Source: Streptomyces eurocidicus
Lineage (GTDB): Bacteria; Actinomycetota; Actinomycetes; Streptomycetales; Streptomycetaceae
NCBI RefSeq assembly: GCF_002891295.1
Contig: NZ_LGUI01000001.1
Span: 806,001 to 870,000 of the forward strand
Direction: 5' to 3'
Length of the DNA: 64,000 nucleotides
The notes beneath the pieces were generated by a model that ran no database searches, was not told where the DNA came from, and saw nothing but the letters and a program-made list of their open reading frames with translations. Shown piece by piece: positions 1 to 9,969 of this stretch (its first letter is position 1; every line of letters begins with the position of its first letter). Position numbers and translations under genes: made by a program.

Positions 1-1
1 C

Positions 2-250
2 ACCGTGAACGTCATCGGCTGCCTGGTCCTCGGCGTCCTCACCGCCGCCGCGCCGGGCCACCTCCGCCTGCTCCTGGGCACGGGCTTCTGCGGCGCGCTC
101 ACCACGTACTCGACCTTCTCCTACGAGACCCTGAACCTGGCCACGACGGGCGCCCGCGGCTACGCGGCGGCGAACGCCCTCGGGAGCGTGGTGGTGGGTC
201 TGGGCGCGGCGTGGGCGGGGGTCGGGCTGGGCGGGGCGCTGTGGGGGTGA
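2..250 (+). CDS. fluC: FluC/CrcB fluoride channel, C-terminal part (5' end outside window)
   Basis: The gene is cut by the window start, and 82 codons remain before TGA. FluC (CrcB) proteins are small dual-topology membrane channels that export fluoride. The remnant keeps two family hallmarks: an N-V-I-G-C-L-V-L-G stretch at its start, matching the conserved Asn-containing helix, and G-F-C-G-A-L-T-T-Y-S-T-F-S, the polar track and helix-break motif. Two more hydrophobic stretches follow up to the C terminus. A GTG at position 5 could be misread as a start, but the conserved NVxGC motif is normally preceded by further helices, so the true start lies upstream. Streptomyces often carries two crcB genes in tandem; the neighbour is not visible here. 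Confidence 0.9.
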   Translation, partial: TVNVIGCLVLGVLTAAAPGHLRLLLGTGFCGALTTYSTFSYETLNLATTGARGYAAANALGSVVVGLGAAWAGVGLGGALWG

Positions 251-348
251 CCACTCATTCGAACGTGTGATCCTTCGACTGTTCCACGCCGGGGCCGGCT
301 GCGGGGCCAGTACCGTGACGAGCACGCCCCACCCACAACGGAGGCCCC

Positions 349-693
349 GTGAGCGCGCAACCCGACGGCCCGTACGGACCGCTGATCCCCATGCCCGAGC
401 TCAATGCCGACGCGCTCAGAGTCGCCGTGGCCCAGATCCTGCCGAGCAGGCTCCCCGCCTTCACCAGACAGTTGTCCGAAGCGGCGACGAACGCGCAGAA
501 GATGCAGAGTCTCGCTCCACTGAGGACCTTCGTCCACTACTGGGCCGTGATCGTCGCGATCGAGCGTCACCCGCAGCGCGGTGCCCGCCTGCACGAACTC
601 GAACGCGCCCTCGCTGCGGGCGAGGCGGGCAGGGAAGCCGTTACGGAGGTCAGGCTCATCTGGGAGGCAGCGGAAGCCGAGGCCGGACTGTGA
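349..693 (+). CDS. DUF6247-family protein, possible antitoxin of a two-gene module
   Basis: A small soluble protein of 114 aa. The GTG start has a good ribosome binding site (ACGGAGG, about 5 bases upstream). I recall the sequence as DUF6247-like, a family of unknown function common in Streptomyces; this rests on memory of the pattern, not a search. The N terminus is Pro-rich and the rest looks helical, ending in an acidic Glu/Ala helix. Its stop codon overlaps the GTG start of the next gene (GTGA, 690-693), so the two are translationally coupled. The arrangement (about 110 aa upstream, about 86 aa RelE-like protein downstream) resembles type II toxin-antitoxin operons in which the antitoxin comes first. 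No DNA-binding motif is obvious, so the antitoxin role is inference. Confidence 0.65.
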   Translation: MSAQPDGPYGPLIPMPELNADALRVAVAQILPSRLPAFTRQLSEAATNAQKMQSLAPLRTFVHYWAVIVAIERHPQRGARLHELERALAAGEAGREAVTEVRLIWEAAEAEAGL

Positions 694-950
694 GCGATTG
701 GGGCTGGGAGTACGACCCGAGCGAGGAATATCTCACCAAGGGTCTGCCGCCCGGAGCCGTGGCCGAGGTGGAGCGGCTCGCCACGGAACTCGCCGCGCTC
801 GGCATGGACGCGGCCAAGGTGGGCGAGCCGGTCGGGAAGGAGGGCGGGCTGCGGGAGCTGCCGATCTTCGGCGGACTCGGCCTCATCGGCTTTCCAGCGG
901 TTCCCCGGGACAGCCGCGTCTATGTCGTCAACATCGTCTGGTCCGGCTGA
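690..950 (+). CDS. Small protein with RelE/ParE-like C terminus, possible toxin
   Basis: An 86-aa protein starting at GTG 690, which overlaps the preceding stop by four bases; no other start gives a sensible small protein. It begins S-D-W-G-W-E-Y-D-P and ends with a short beta-rich tail R-V-Y-V-V-N-I-V-W. The centre has a long helix (AVAEVERLATELAALG) followed by GLREL, a glycine-rich turn and the final strands. This helix, then L-R-E-L, then beta strand order is what RelE/ParE-fold toxins show (helical hairpin then antiparallel sheet). Typical catalytic residues of RelE cannot be assigned, so toxicity is only suspected. It could equally be an uncharacterised partner of DUF6247. It lies tail to tail with the LysR gene at 961, with a 10-bp gap. 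Confidence 0.55.
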   Translation: MSDWGWEYDPSEEYLTKGLPPGAVAEVERLATELAALGMDAAKVGEPVGKEGGLRELPIFGGLGLIGFPAVPRDSRVYVVNIVWSG

Positions 951-960
951 CATCCCGGGA

Positions 961-1860
961 TCATTCATCGCCTTCCCGTACCCCCAGGTGCTCCAGCAGC
1001 ACCGCCCGTAGCTCCCGTGCCGCCCTCGGCGGGGCGACGTCCTTACGGTGGGCCACCGCGATCGTGCGGCGCATCCGGGTGCCCTCGAAGGGCGTCACGC
1101 GCAGCCCCGAGCGGGCCGCGACCATGCCCGGGACGACGGCGAGGCCGAGCCCCGCGCGGACGAAGCCCAGGACCGCGTCCATCTCGCCGCCCTCGACCGT
1201 GAACGCCGGCTCGAAGCCCGCCGCCCGGCAGGCCGCCGTGGTGATCTCGCGGAGGTCGTAGCCGCGCCGGAACATCACCATCGGCAGGCCCTCCAGGTCC
1301 GTCACGCGGAGCGCGCGGCGCCGGGCGGGCGGGGGCGCGGTGGGGGCGGAGACGACGACCAGGTCCTCGCGGAGGAGCTCCGTGGTGGCCAGGGCGGGGG
1401 CGCCGACCGCGAGCGGGGTGATGATCAGGGCCAGGTCGAGGCCGCCCGCCGCGAGGGTGCGGACCAGGTCCTGCGAGCCGCCCTCGTCGACGACGAGCTC
1501 GATGCCCGGATAGCGGGCGTGGTAGGCGCGCAGCACGTCGGGGACCAGGCTCGCGCACAGGCTCGGCGGGGCGCCGAGCCGGACCCGGCCGCGGCGCAGC
1601 TGGACGACCTCCTCGACCTCGCGGCGCGCCGTCTCGGTGTCGGCGAGGATCTGCCGGGCCAGCGGCAGCAGCGCCTCGCCCGCGTCCGTCAGCGTGATGT
1701 TGCCCCGGGCGCGGTGGAAGAGCTCGGCGCCCAGCTCCCGCTCCAGGGCGCGGATCTGCTGGGAGAGCGAGGGCTGGGCGACGTGCAGCGCCTCGGCCGC
1801 GTGGGTGAAGTGACGGACTTCGGCGAGAGTCGCGAAGTAGCGGAGCTGCTGAAACTGCAC
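961..1860 (-). CDS. LysR-family transcriptional regulator divergent from sdhCAB
   Basis: A 299-aa LysR-type regulator. The N-terminal winged HTH (residues about 1-60) contains H-F-T-H-A-A-E-A-L-H-V-A-Q-P-S-L-S-Q-Q-I, a textbook recognition helix. The C-terminal periplasmic-binding-like effector domain runs from about residue 88 to 290. I chose GTG 1860 (V-Q-F-Q-Q-L-R-Y-F), the usual start in this family. An in-frame ATG at 1881 would add seven residues but lies inside a perfect inverted repeat (1874-1888), which then would be coding rather than an operator. The gene diverges from the succinate dehydrogenase operon with under 100 bp between them, so it probably autoregulates and controls sdhCAB. 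Its inducer is unknown. Confidence 0.9.
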   Translation of the reverse strand: MQFQQLRYFATLAEVRHFTHAAEALHVAQPSLSQQIRALERELGAELFHRARGNITLTDAGEALLPLARQILADTETARREVEEVVQLRRGRVRLGAPPSLCASLVPDVLRAYHARYPGIELVVDEGGSQDLVRTLAAGGLDLALIITPLAVGAPALATTELLREDLVVVSAPTAPPPARRRALRVTDLEGLPMVMFRRGYDLREITTAACRAAGFEPAFTVEGGEMDAVLGFVRAGLGLAVVPGMVAARSGLRVTPFEGTRMRRTIAVAHRKDVAPPRAARELRAVLLEHLGVREGDE

Positions 1861-1873
1861 CCGAGCATCGTAT

Positions 1874-1888
1874 ATAGGCATCTCCTAT
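1874..1888. promoter_or_regulatory. LysR-type operator, perfect inverted repeat ATAGG-N5-CCTAT
   Basis: The sequence ATAGG CATCT CCTAT is a perfect 5-bp inverted repeat with a 5-bp spacer. It fits the T-N11-A pattern of LysR-family binding sites and lies between the divergent lysR and sdhC starts. It is most likely the site for the adjacent regulator (inference from position and symmetry). Confidence 0.65.
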
Positions 1889-1948
1889 CGAAACCAGCTC
1901 CACCATGTCTTGGACGGATCGAACACCGTGGTCCTAGCGTCGGGTTCC

Positions 1949-2653
1949 ATGGCACTGGCGACCCGGACGGAACGGACTCCGTCCCTCATCGGCTCCGTGT
2001 GGCGCTCCACCGTCGGCAAGAAGGCGGTCATGGCGGTCACCGGCGTGATCATGCTGGCGTACCTGGTCGCCCACATGCTGGGCAATCTGAAGGTGTTCTT
2101 CGGGGCCGGGGAGTTCAACCACTACGGGGCGTGGATCCGCACCATCGGCGAGCCCTTCCTGCACCACAAGTGGTTCCTGTGGATCGCCCGGGTGGTGCTG
2201 GGCTCGGCGGTCGTGCTGCACGGCGTGGCCGCGTTCCAGCTGAGCCGCCGCGACCTCGCCGCCCGGCCGGCCAAGTACGCGCACGCCCGGCGCCGTGCGA
2301 GCTACGCGACCCGCACCATGCGCTGGGGCGGGGTGATCCTCGCGCTGTTCATCGTCTGGCACATCCTCGATCTCACCACCCTGACGGTGAACCCCAACGC
2401 CGAGGAGGGCCGCCCGTACGAGAACCTCGTCGCCTCCTTCGACCGGCCGCCCGTCACCGCCCTCTACATCGTGGCGATGCTCGCCCTCGGGCTGCACATC
2501 CGGCACGGCTTCTGGAGCGCGGCGCAGACGCTGGGCGCGAACTCACCGCGCCGCGACCGGCTGTTCAAGGTGCTCGCCAACGCCCTGGCGCTTTTGCTGA
2601 CCTGCGGCTTCATCGCCGTACCCGTGGGAGTCATGACTGGAGTCGTGAGCTGA
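1949..2653 (+). CDS. sdhC: Succinate dehydrogenase/fumarate reductase cytochrome b subunit
   Basis: A 234-aa membrane anchor of succinate:menaquinone oxidoreductase, single-subunit type B as in Bacillus and actinomycetes. The chain shows five hydrophobic segments: roughly residues 25-45 ([16 protein letters not shown]), 70-95, 125-145, 170-190 and 205-230. Conserved histidines in H-M-L-G-N-L, W-H-I-L-D-L and L-H-I-R-H-G-F-W are candidate haem ligands. I prefer ATG 1949 ([10 protein letters not shown]); upstream in-frame TTG 1910 and GTG codons have no convincing ribosome site. The gene lies 1 base before sdhA, so the three genes form one operon, probably under the divergent LysR regulator. 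Confidence 0.9.
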   Translation: MALATRTERTPSLIGSVWRSTVGKKAVMAVTGVIMLAYLVAHMLGNLKVFFGAGEFNHYGAWIRTIGEPFLHHKWFLWIARVVLGSAVVLHGVAAFQLSRRDLAARPAKYAHARRRASYATRTMRWGGVILALFIVWHILDLTTLTVNPNAEEGRPYENLVASFDRPPVTALYIVAMLALGLHIRHGFWSAAQTLGANSPRRDRLFKVLANALALLLTCGFIAVPVGVMTGVVS

Positions 2654-2654
2654 G

Positions 2655-4642
<1,988 letters not shown>

Positions 4643-4646
<4 letters not shown>

Positions 4647-5395
4647 ACCTCACCCTGCGCATCTGGCGCCAGCGCACCGCCGACGCGGCGGGCGCGATGA
4701 CCTCCTACGAGGTCTCGGGCATCAGCGAGGACATGTCCTTCCTGGAGATGCTCGACCACCTCAACGAAGAGCTGATCCTCGCCGGCGACGAGCCCGTCGC
4801 CTTCGACCACGACTGCCGCGAGGGCATCTGCGGCGCCTGTGGCATGGTCATCAACGGGCAGGCGCACGGCCCCGAGCGGACCACCACCTGCCAGCTGCAC
4901 ATGAGGCACTTCGCGGACGGCGACACCGTCGACGTCGAGCCGTGGCGGGCGGCGGCGTTCCCCGTCGTGAAGGACCTGGTCGTGGACCGGTCCGCCTTCG
5001 ACCGCGTCATCGGCTCCGGCGGCTATGTCTCCGTCCCCACGGGCTCCGCGCCCGAGGCCCACGCGACGCCCGTCCCCAAGCCCGTGGCCGACCTGGCCTT
5101 CGAGCACGCCGAGTGCATCGGGTGCGGGGCGTGCGTGGCGGCCTGCCCGAACGGGTCGGCGATGCTCTTCACATCGGCGAAGGTCGTCCACCTGAACGCG
5201 CTGCCGCAGGGGGCTCCGGAGCGGGAGTCCCGGGTGCTGGGCATGGTGGGGGCGATGGACGCGGAGGGGTTCGGGGGGTGCACGAATACGGGTGAGTGCG
5301 CTACGGCTTGCCCCAAGGGGATTCCCTTGCAGTCGATCGCGACGATGAACCGGGAGTTCTTGCGGGCGTCGCTGCGGGGTGGGCGCGGCGCGTAG
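4643..5395 (+). CDS. sdhB: Succinate dehydrogenase/fumarate reductase iron-sulfur subunit
   Basis: A 250-aa electron-transfer subunit that links the FAD in SdhA to the quinone site in SdhC. Cysteines 58, 63, 66 and 83 form the 2Fe-2S ligand set (C-R-E-G-I-C-G-A-C and T-T-C-Q-L-H-M). C158, C161, C164 and C168 ([12 protein letters not shown]) match the 4Fe-4S site. C213, C219 and C223 (ending A-C-P-K-G) match the 3Fe-4S site. The GTG start overlaps sdhA's stop (GTGA), giving translational coupling. The gene ends within a terminator-like hairpin that begins one of the window's repeated intergenic elements. Confidence 0.95.
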
Positions 5396-5414
5396 CCCCT
5401 GCGGGGGGCTTTTT
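5394..5414 (+). terminator. Intrinsic terminator overlapping the sdhB stop codon
   Basis: AGCCCC (5394-5399) pairs with GGGGCT (5405-5410) around a short loop and is followed by a run of five T. The stem begins inside the TAG stop codon of sdhB. Confidence 0.6.
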
Positions 5415-5490
5415 CCCCTACCCGCCCCTTCCCGGAACCGGGGGGCTCCGCCCCCGGGCCCCCGGTGGCCTCAAGCGCCGGCCGGGCTGA
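5394..5490 (+). repeat. Intergenic repeat family, copy A
   Basis: This stretch reads GCCCCTGCGGGG-like hairpin, CTTTTTCCCC, then CCCGCCCCTTCCCGGAACCG and a CCCCCGGGCCCCC palindrome, ending CTCAAGCGCCGGCCGGGCTGA. The same modules recur at 9970-10080, 42285-42405 and, inverted, at 57710-57830. Here it sits between the convergent sdhB and sigma-CAP genes. I recall such elements as frequent in Streptomyces 3' regions. They probably act as bidirectional terminators or folded 3' ends (inference). Confidence 0.7.
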
Positions 5491-5493
5491 TTC

Positions 5494-7169
5494 TCACCGC
5501 GCCCCGAACACCTGCGTCCACCGCGGCCCGCCCGGCGCGTGGTTCACGCCCACCCCGATCTCCTTGAACGAGCAGTTCAGAATGTTCTTCCGGTGCCCGT
5601 CACTGTGCATCCAGGAATCCATGACGGACGCCGCGCCCTGCTGCCCGTAGGCGATGTTCTCCCCGTACGTGCTCCACCGGTACCCCACCGCCGTCACCCG
5701 CTCCCCCGGCCCCGCCCCGTCCGGGTTCGTGTGGTCGAAGAAGTTACGGGCGGCCATGTCGTCGGAGTGGCCCTGGGCGGCCGCGTCGAGCTGGGGGTTC
5801 TCGGTGAGGGGGCCGCAGCCGGCCTTGGCGCGTTCGGTGTTGACGAGGGCCGTGACCTGGCGGGCGAGGCCGCCGCCCGTGACGCCCGACGGCGGCTTGG
5901 GCTTCTTCGGCCCGGCGGCCTTCTCCGTCGTGGCGTCCGGCTCCGGTGCCGGGGAGTCCGTGCCACGGCTCGGGGACGCGCTCGCCGGCGCGGAGGCCGA
6001 GGCGGACGCGCTCGCCTTCGGGGAGGCGCTCGCCGAAGCGGAGGCGCTCGCGCTCGCCGAGGCGGCCGGTGCGGACGGGACCGCCGAGCCCTCGGCGCCC
6101 AGCGGCCTGACCCGGCTCGGCCGCTCCTCGCCGGCCCGCACCGGCCGGTCCTCGTCAGGGGAGCCGGTGAACAGCTCCATGCCGCCCAGCACCCCGCCGG
6201 TCGCGAGGGCGAGCACCGCCGCCCCGATCGCGACCCGCTTCGCCGCGCGCGGCCGCCGCCCCGCGCGGTGACCGCCGCCCTTGCCCGCACCCGTACGGTG
6301 CCGCCCCGCGCCTGCCGGGGCGGGCACGGCGCTCGTGGCGGAGACGGGGCCGTGCCGCCCGTGCCCACGACCGCGCCGCCGCCCCACCAGCCGAGCAGCG
6401 CCCCGGCGACCGGCACCAGACCGAGGCCGACGAGGAGGCCCTCCGCGGGCACCAGCGCCGACCAGGCCCCGCCGCAGGCGGCGCAGCCGCGCGCGTGGCG
6501 GGCGATGCGCTTGCGCCACAGGGCGGACGGGGCGCCGTCCCAGGGGCCGGTGAGCTCGGCGAGCTCCCGGCAGCGCGGGGTGACGGCGAGGGCCCGGACG
6601 ATCCCGCGCGCCGTGTCGAGCTGCTCCTTCGTGCGCTGCACGCGGACGGCCGTGTGCGCCGCGGACAGCTCCAGGGCGGCGGCGACCTCGGCGCGGGTGA
6701 GCTCGCCGGCGGCCTCCAGCCACCACAGGGAAAGGACGGTCTGCTCGCCCTCGTCGAGCCAGCGGGTGGCCTCGGCGACCTCCTTGCGCTGCCCCTGGAG
6801 GCCGAGGCGGACGATGGTCAGGTCGACGAAGTCCGCCCGGGGGTCGGGGACTTCGACGGCCTCCTGAAGGCCACTGACGGGTGCCTCGGGGCGGTCCCGC
6901 CAGTGGCTGCGTATCTGGTTGGTGGTGACGGCCACGAGCCAGGAGCGGAAGCGCGCGGGGTCGCGCAGCTCCTCCAGGCCGTTGATAACCCGGAGCATGG
7001 TCTCCTGCACCACGTCGTCGACGTCGGCGTGACCGTTCAGCGCCCGTCCGACGATGTTGTAGACCAGTGGCAGGTACGCGGCGACGAGCTGGTCCTGTGC
7101 CGCCGGGTCCCCGGCTCGCGCCGCCTCGACCACGGCCACGCTCTCACTCTTCACGCTCCGCCACCCCAT
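5494..7169 (-). pseudogene. ECF sigma factor - zinc finger - TM - CAP domain fusion, interrupted by a frameshift
   Basis: Reading from ATG 7169, the first frame encodes a sigma-70 region 2 (about residues 15-92, with D-V-D-D-V-V-Q-E-T and F-R-S-W-L), region 4 (about 140-195), and H225-x3-C229-x2-C232, the zinc motif of ZAS anti-sigma domains. A hydrophobic patch V-G-L-G-L-V-P-V-A-G-A-L-L-G follows. The protein then resumes in another frame: a basic linker, a TM helix (R-V-A-I-G-A-A-V-L-A-L-A-T-G-G), an Ala/Ser repeat, and a C-terminal CAP/SCP domain with H-T-N-P-D and S-W-M-H-S-D-G-H-R motifs. The frames meet near 6341-6352 at a GGGG run. One missing base restores a single 558-aa protein. It is either a disrupted gene or a sequence error. 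GTG 7154 is an alternative start. Confidence 0.75.
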
Positions 7170-7236
7170 TCCGTTCGGTCCGACACATAGGAGACGCGAG
7201 AGGGTACGCGGGATAACGAAAAGTGCGAAAAAAACT

Positions 7237-8751
7237 TCACCGTGGGACCGGTGGGACGATAAATTCCGCCAGGATGCCCGGAGTTGCCGCGTCCGCGAAG
7301 GCTGCGGCGTCATCCGCCGACATGTCCCGGATGCGATATCCGTCCTCTCCCCCGGCGACGGCCGCCGTCGCGGTGACGAGCCCGGCCCGGCGGCCGAACG
7401 GGGTGTCCGTGAACGTCCACGCCTGGACCGCCCGGCGCTCCAGGACCGTCGTCTCCCGGCCGAAGGTGCCCGACCGTACGACCAGGTGGCGTCCCCGCAC
7501 CCCGTGCCCGAGGCCGCGGTAGGCGTCCCGGGCCAGGCCGTACGCGACCGGCGCGGCCAGCAGCGCGTAGCCCGCCGCGCAGTACAGCAGGACGGGCGTG
7601 AGCAGCCACCCGAGCACGGCGAGCGCGGCGGTGGGGAGCGGGACGGCCCAGGCGAGGGCCCGGACGACCCGGCGGCGGAGGGCGGCGCGCGGGTGCGGCC
7701 GCAGCCCGTCCGCGGCCCCGTCCTCGCCGGAGCGGCCGAGGGGGCCACCGAGGGGGCCCTCAGCCTCTCCGAGCACTCCCGCGCACACCCGCACCGCCTC
7801 CGCGCGCGGCGCGGGCGGCAGGACGACGCTCCGCCGGCGGTTCTCCTCCCGGTTGCCGAGACCGCCCGCCACCGCCCGTACGGAGGCGCCGCCGCCGGCC
7901 CGCAGCAGCAGCGGTTCGCGCAGGGTCACGCCGCGCAGCCGGGCGCGCTCGATGGAGACGGAGCGGGTGGTGAACATCCCCCGGCGGACGCGCAGCGTGT
8001 CGGCGTCGGCCCACTCCAGGCGGTAGTTCCACCAGTTCTCCGCGTACAGCGCCACGGCGCCGACGACGCCGAGGAGGGTGACGGCGAGGAGGGCGAACGG
8101 GACGGTCAGCCACAGCGCACTGCGCCCGAACTCCTCGAAGGCATGGCGTACGAGGCCGATCCGCCAGGGTTCGACGCCGATGCCGTCGAGGACCCGCCAG
8201 ACCGCGCCCGCGGCGGCGAGGACGCCGCCGAAGACCCAGAACGTGAGGGGCGCGTAGCGCAGCCGGCGGAGGTCGGCGGCGGCCAGCAGGGGTTCGGCGG
8301 CGTCCCGGGCCCCGGCGCGGGCGAGGAGCTCGGCCCGCAGCCGTACGGCGTCGGGGCGGGCGAGGGCCTCCAGGGACAGTTCCCCGCCGTGGCCGCCGGT
8401 GCCCGCCCGCAGCACGGCGAGGCCGAGGAGACGCTGGACGGGGTTGGCGGTGAGGTCGACGTTGCGGACGCGGTGCAGGGGTATCGCGCGCAGGCGGCGG
8501 GTGAACAGGCCGGTGCGGAGCTCGAAGGAGTCGGCCGTGACGCGGTAGCGGGTGCGCCGCCAGGTGATCAGGCCCGCGGTGGTGACACACGCGAAGACCG
8601 CGGCCACGACGCCGAGGGTGATCCAGGCGCGGGTGTCGAGGCGGCCGCCGGTGGCGAGGGCGGTGAGGGCGAGCGAGCCGAGCGGTGCGCCCAGCCAGGC
8701 GCAGTGGACGAGGGGGGTCCGGGGGTCGAGGGTGCGCCAGGGGGTGCTCAC
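7237..8751 (-). CDS. PH domain-containing membrane protein (YdbT-like, bPH2 repeats)
   Basis: A 504-aa membrane protein of the bacterial PH-domain class (PF03703, YdbT type). Pairs of hydrophobic helices alternate with beta-rich bPH2 repeats. R-Y-R-V-T-A-D-S-F-E-L-R-T-G-L-F (about residue 60) is followed by I-P-L-H-R-V-R-N-V-D-L. A second repeat is Y-R-L-E-W-A-D-A-D-T-L-R-V-R-R-G, and a third has V-V-R-S-G-T-F-G-R-E-T-T-V-L. This three-repeat layout is normal for the family. Starting at GTG 8751, it overlaps the stop of the smaller PH gene upstream by four bases (GTGA), so the pair is one operon. Function is not established; YdbST-like proteins have been linked to envelope stress and antimicrobial peptide resistance in Bacillus. 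Confidence 0.85.
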   Translation of the reverse strand: MSTPWRTLDPRTPLVHCAWLGAPLGSLALTALATGGRLDTRAWITLGVVAAVFACVTTAGLITWRRTRYRVTADSFELRTGLFTRRLRAIPLHRVRNVDLTANPVQRLLGLAVLRAGTGGHGGELSLEALARPDAVRLRAELLARAGARDAAEPLLAAADLRRLRYAPLTFWVFGGVLAAAGAVWRVLDGIGVEPWRIGLVRHAFEEFGRSALWLTVPFALLAVTLLGVVGAVALYAENWWNYRLEWADADTLRVRRGMFTTRSVSIERARLRGVTLREPLLLRAGGGASVRAVAGGLGNREENRRRSVVLPPAPRAEAVRVCAGVLGEAEGPLGGPLGRSGEDGAADGLRPHPRAALRRRVVRALAWAVPLPTAALAVLGWLLTPVLLYCAAGYALLAAPVAYGLARDAYRGLGHGVRGRHLVVRSGTFGRETTVLERRAVQAWTFTDTPFGRRAGLVTATAAVAGGEDGYRIRDMSADDAAAFADAATPGILAEFIVPPVPR

Positions 8752-9275
8752 GAGGCGTCCCCGGGGATCAGGCGGGCGGCGTCGGCGACCCGCTCGGCCA
8801 GCAGCCGGGCGTCGGCGTCGGAGAGGCCCGCGATCCGCACGGCGCCGGCCGTGGAGGCGGTGGTGACGGTGACCGTGGCGAGGCCGAACGCCTGCTGGAG
8901 GGGGCCCCGGGTGGTGTCGACGGTCTGGACGCGGGAGAGCGGGGCGATCCGGCGCCGCTGCCGGTACCAGCCGCTCGCCGTGTAGACCGAGGACTCGCCC
9001 AGTTCCCAGGCGTGGACGCGGTACCGCAGGCGGGGCATGACCAGGAGGTAGCCGAGGGCGGGCAGCACGAGGACGACGAGCAGCAGGGGCCCGAGCCAGG
9101 GCAGGGCGCCGGGGAAGAAGAGCAGAGCCAGGACGAGCAGGGCGACGGCGGTGAGCAGCAGCGGGCCGCTCAGGGTGAGCAGGGCCTGGACCGTCCACCA
9201 GCGGCGGGCGCGCGGGTCGACGGCGTGCCGCGGCGGGCGGAGCCCGGCCTGTGGGTGGTGCCGGTGTGCGGCCAT
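8748..9275 (-). CDS. PH domain-containing membrane protein (YdbS-like)
   Basis: A 175-aa protein with two N-terminal hydrophobic helices (about residues 30-80) followed by one bPH2 domain: L-R-Y-R-V-H-A-W-E-L, then S-G-W-Y-R-Q-R-R-R-I-A-P-L-S-R-V-Q-T-V-D and G-L-A-T-V-T-V-T-T-A-S. That is the YdbS architecture, which normally precedes a YdbT-like partner, as here. The ATG at 9275 follows a GGGGG purine run at suitable spacing. It heads a two-gene operon divergent from the TetR regulator at 9362, with a likely operator between them. The TetR protein is therefore the probable local regulator. Confidence 0.85.
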   Translation of the reverse strand: MAAHRHHPQAGLRPPRHAVDPRARRWWTVQALLTLSGPLLLTAVALLVLALLFFPGALPWLGPLLLVVLVLPALGYLLVMPRLRYRVHAWELGESSVYTASGWYRQRRRIAPLSRVQTVDTTRGPLQQAFGLATVTVTTASTAGAVRIAGLSDADARLLAERVADAARLIPGDAS

Positions 9276-9294
9276 CACTGCCCCCGATTCTTTC

Positions 9295-9343
9295 CAAGTC
9301 AGTCGTATTGGTGGCGCTAAGCTATAGCAATACAAACGACTTG
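9295..9343. promoter_or_regulatory. Divergent promoter region with a long inverted repeat, probable TetR operator
   Basis: Left arm 9295-9310 (CAAGTCAGTCGTATTG) and right arm 9328-9343 match as an inverted repeat at 13 of 16 positions. It is centred in the 86-bp gap between the PH operon and the tetR gene, and it is the only AT-rich patch nearby. It is likely bound by the adjacent TetR protein and placed to control both directions. Confidence 0.6.
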
Positions 9344-9361
9344 CGAAATGGAGGGACCGGC

Positions 9362-9964
9362 GTGCCGAAGCGAGTGGACCACGAGGAGCGCCGCGCCCGG
9401 ATCGCGGAGGCGCTCTGGCGGATCGCCTGCGCGCGTGGGCTCGACGGCGCGAGCCTGCGGGACGTCGCGGCCGAGGCGGGCATCTCGCTGGGCCAGCTCC
9501 AGCACTACTTCGCCAGCAAGGACGAGATGCTCGTCTTCGCCCTGGAGCACATCAGCGACCTCGCCGCGCGGCGCGTCGGCGAACGCCTGGGGGCGCTCGG
9601 CGGGGAGCCGTCGCCGCGCGACGTCCTGCTGGGATCGGTACGCGAGATGCTCCCCCTCGACGACAGGAGCCGTACGGGGCACCTCGTACAGATCGCGTAC
9701 TTCGTCCGGGCCGTCCACGACGAGCGGCTGCGCGGCCACGCGAAGGAGGGGGTGCCGGGGCTGCGGGCGTTCTTCGCGGGGCAGGTGCGGGAGGGGCAGC
9801 TGCGGGGGGAGGTGGCGGGGGACCGGGATCCGGAGGCGGAGGCGGCGCTGCTGATCGCGCTGGTGGACGGGCTGGCGAGTTACGCGGTGCTGGATGTCTG
9901 GACGGCGGAGGAGGCGCTGGGGTTGGTGTCGGGGCATTTGGATCGGCTGTTCGGGGTGCGGTGA
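9362..9964 (+). CDS. TetR-family regulator of the PH-domain operon
   Basis: A 200-aa TetR/AcrR regulator. The N-terminal HTH (about residues 10-55) carries G-A-S-L-R-D-V-A-A-E-A-G-I-S-L-G-Q-L-Q-H-Y-F, a standard recognition helix and H-Y-F end. The C-terminal helical ligand domain includes T-G-H-L-V-Q-I-A-Y-F. GTG 9362 is preceded by GGAGGGA at good spacing. It is divergent from the YdbS/YdbT-like operon, with a shared inverted repeat in the gap. The ligand is unknown. It is followed by repeat copy B and a convergent FUSC gene. Confidence 0.88.
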   Translation: MPKRVDHEERRARIAEALWRIACARGLDGASLRDVAAEAGISLGQLQHYFASKDEMLVFALEHISDLAARRVGERLGALGGEPSPRDVLLGSVREMLPLDDRSRTGHLVQIAYFVRAVHDERLRGHAKEGVPGLRAFFAGQVREGQLRGEVAGDRDPEAEAALLIALVDGLASYAVLDVWTAEEALGLVSGHLDRLFGVR

Positions 9965-9969
9965 GGTGC

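Noticed and set aside
7237..9297. Single 686-codon PH protein reading frame
   Set aside because: The first third is the mirror of the shorter PH gene in another frame; the GTGA overlap at 8748-8751 marks the true start.
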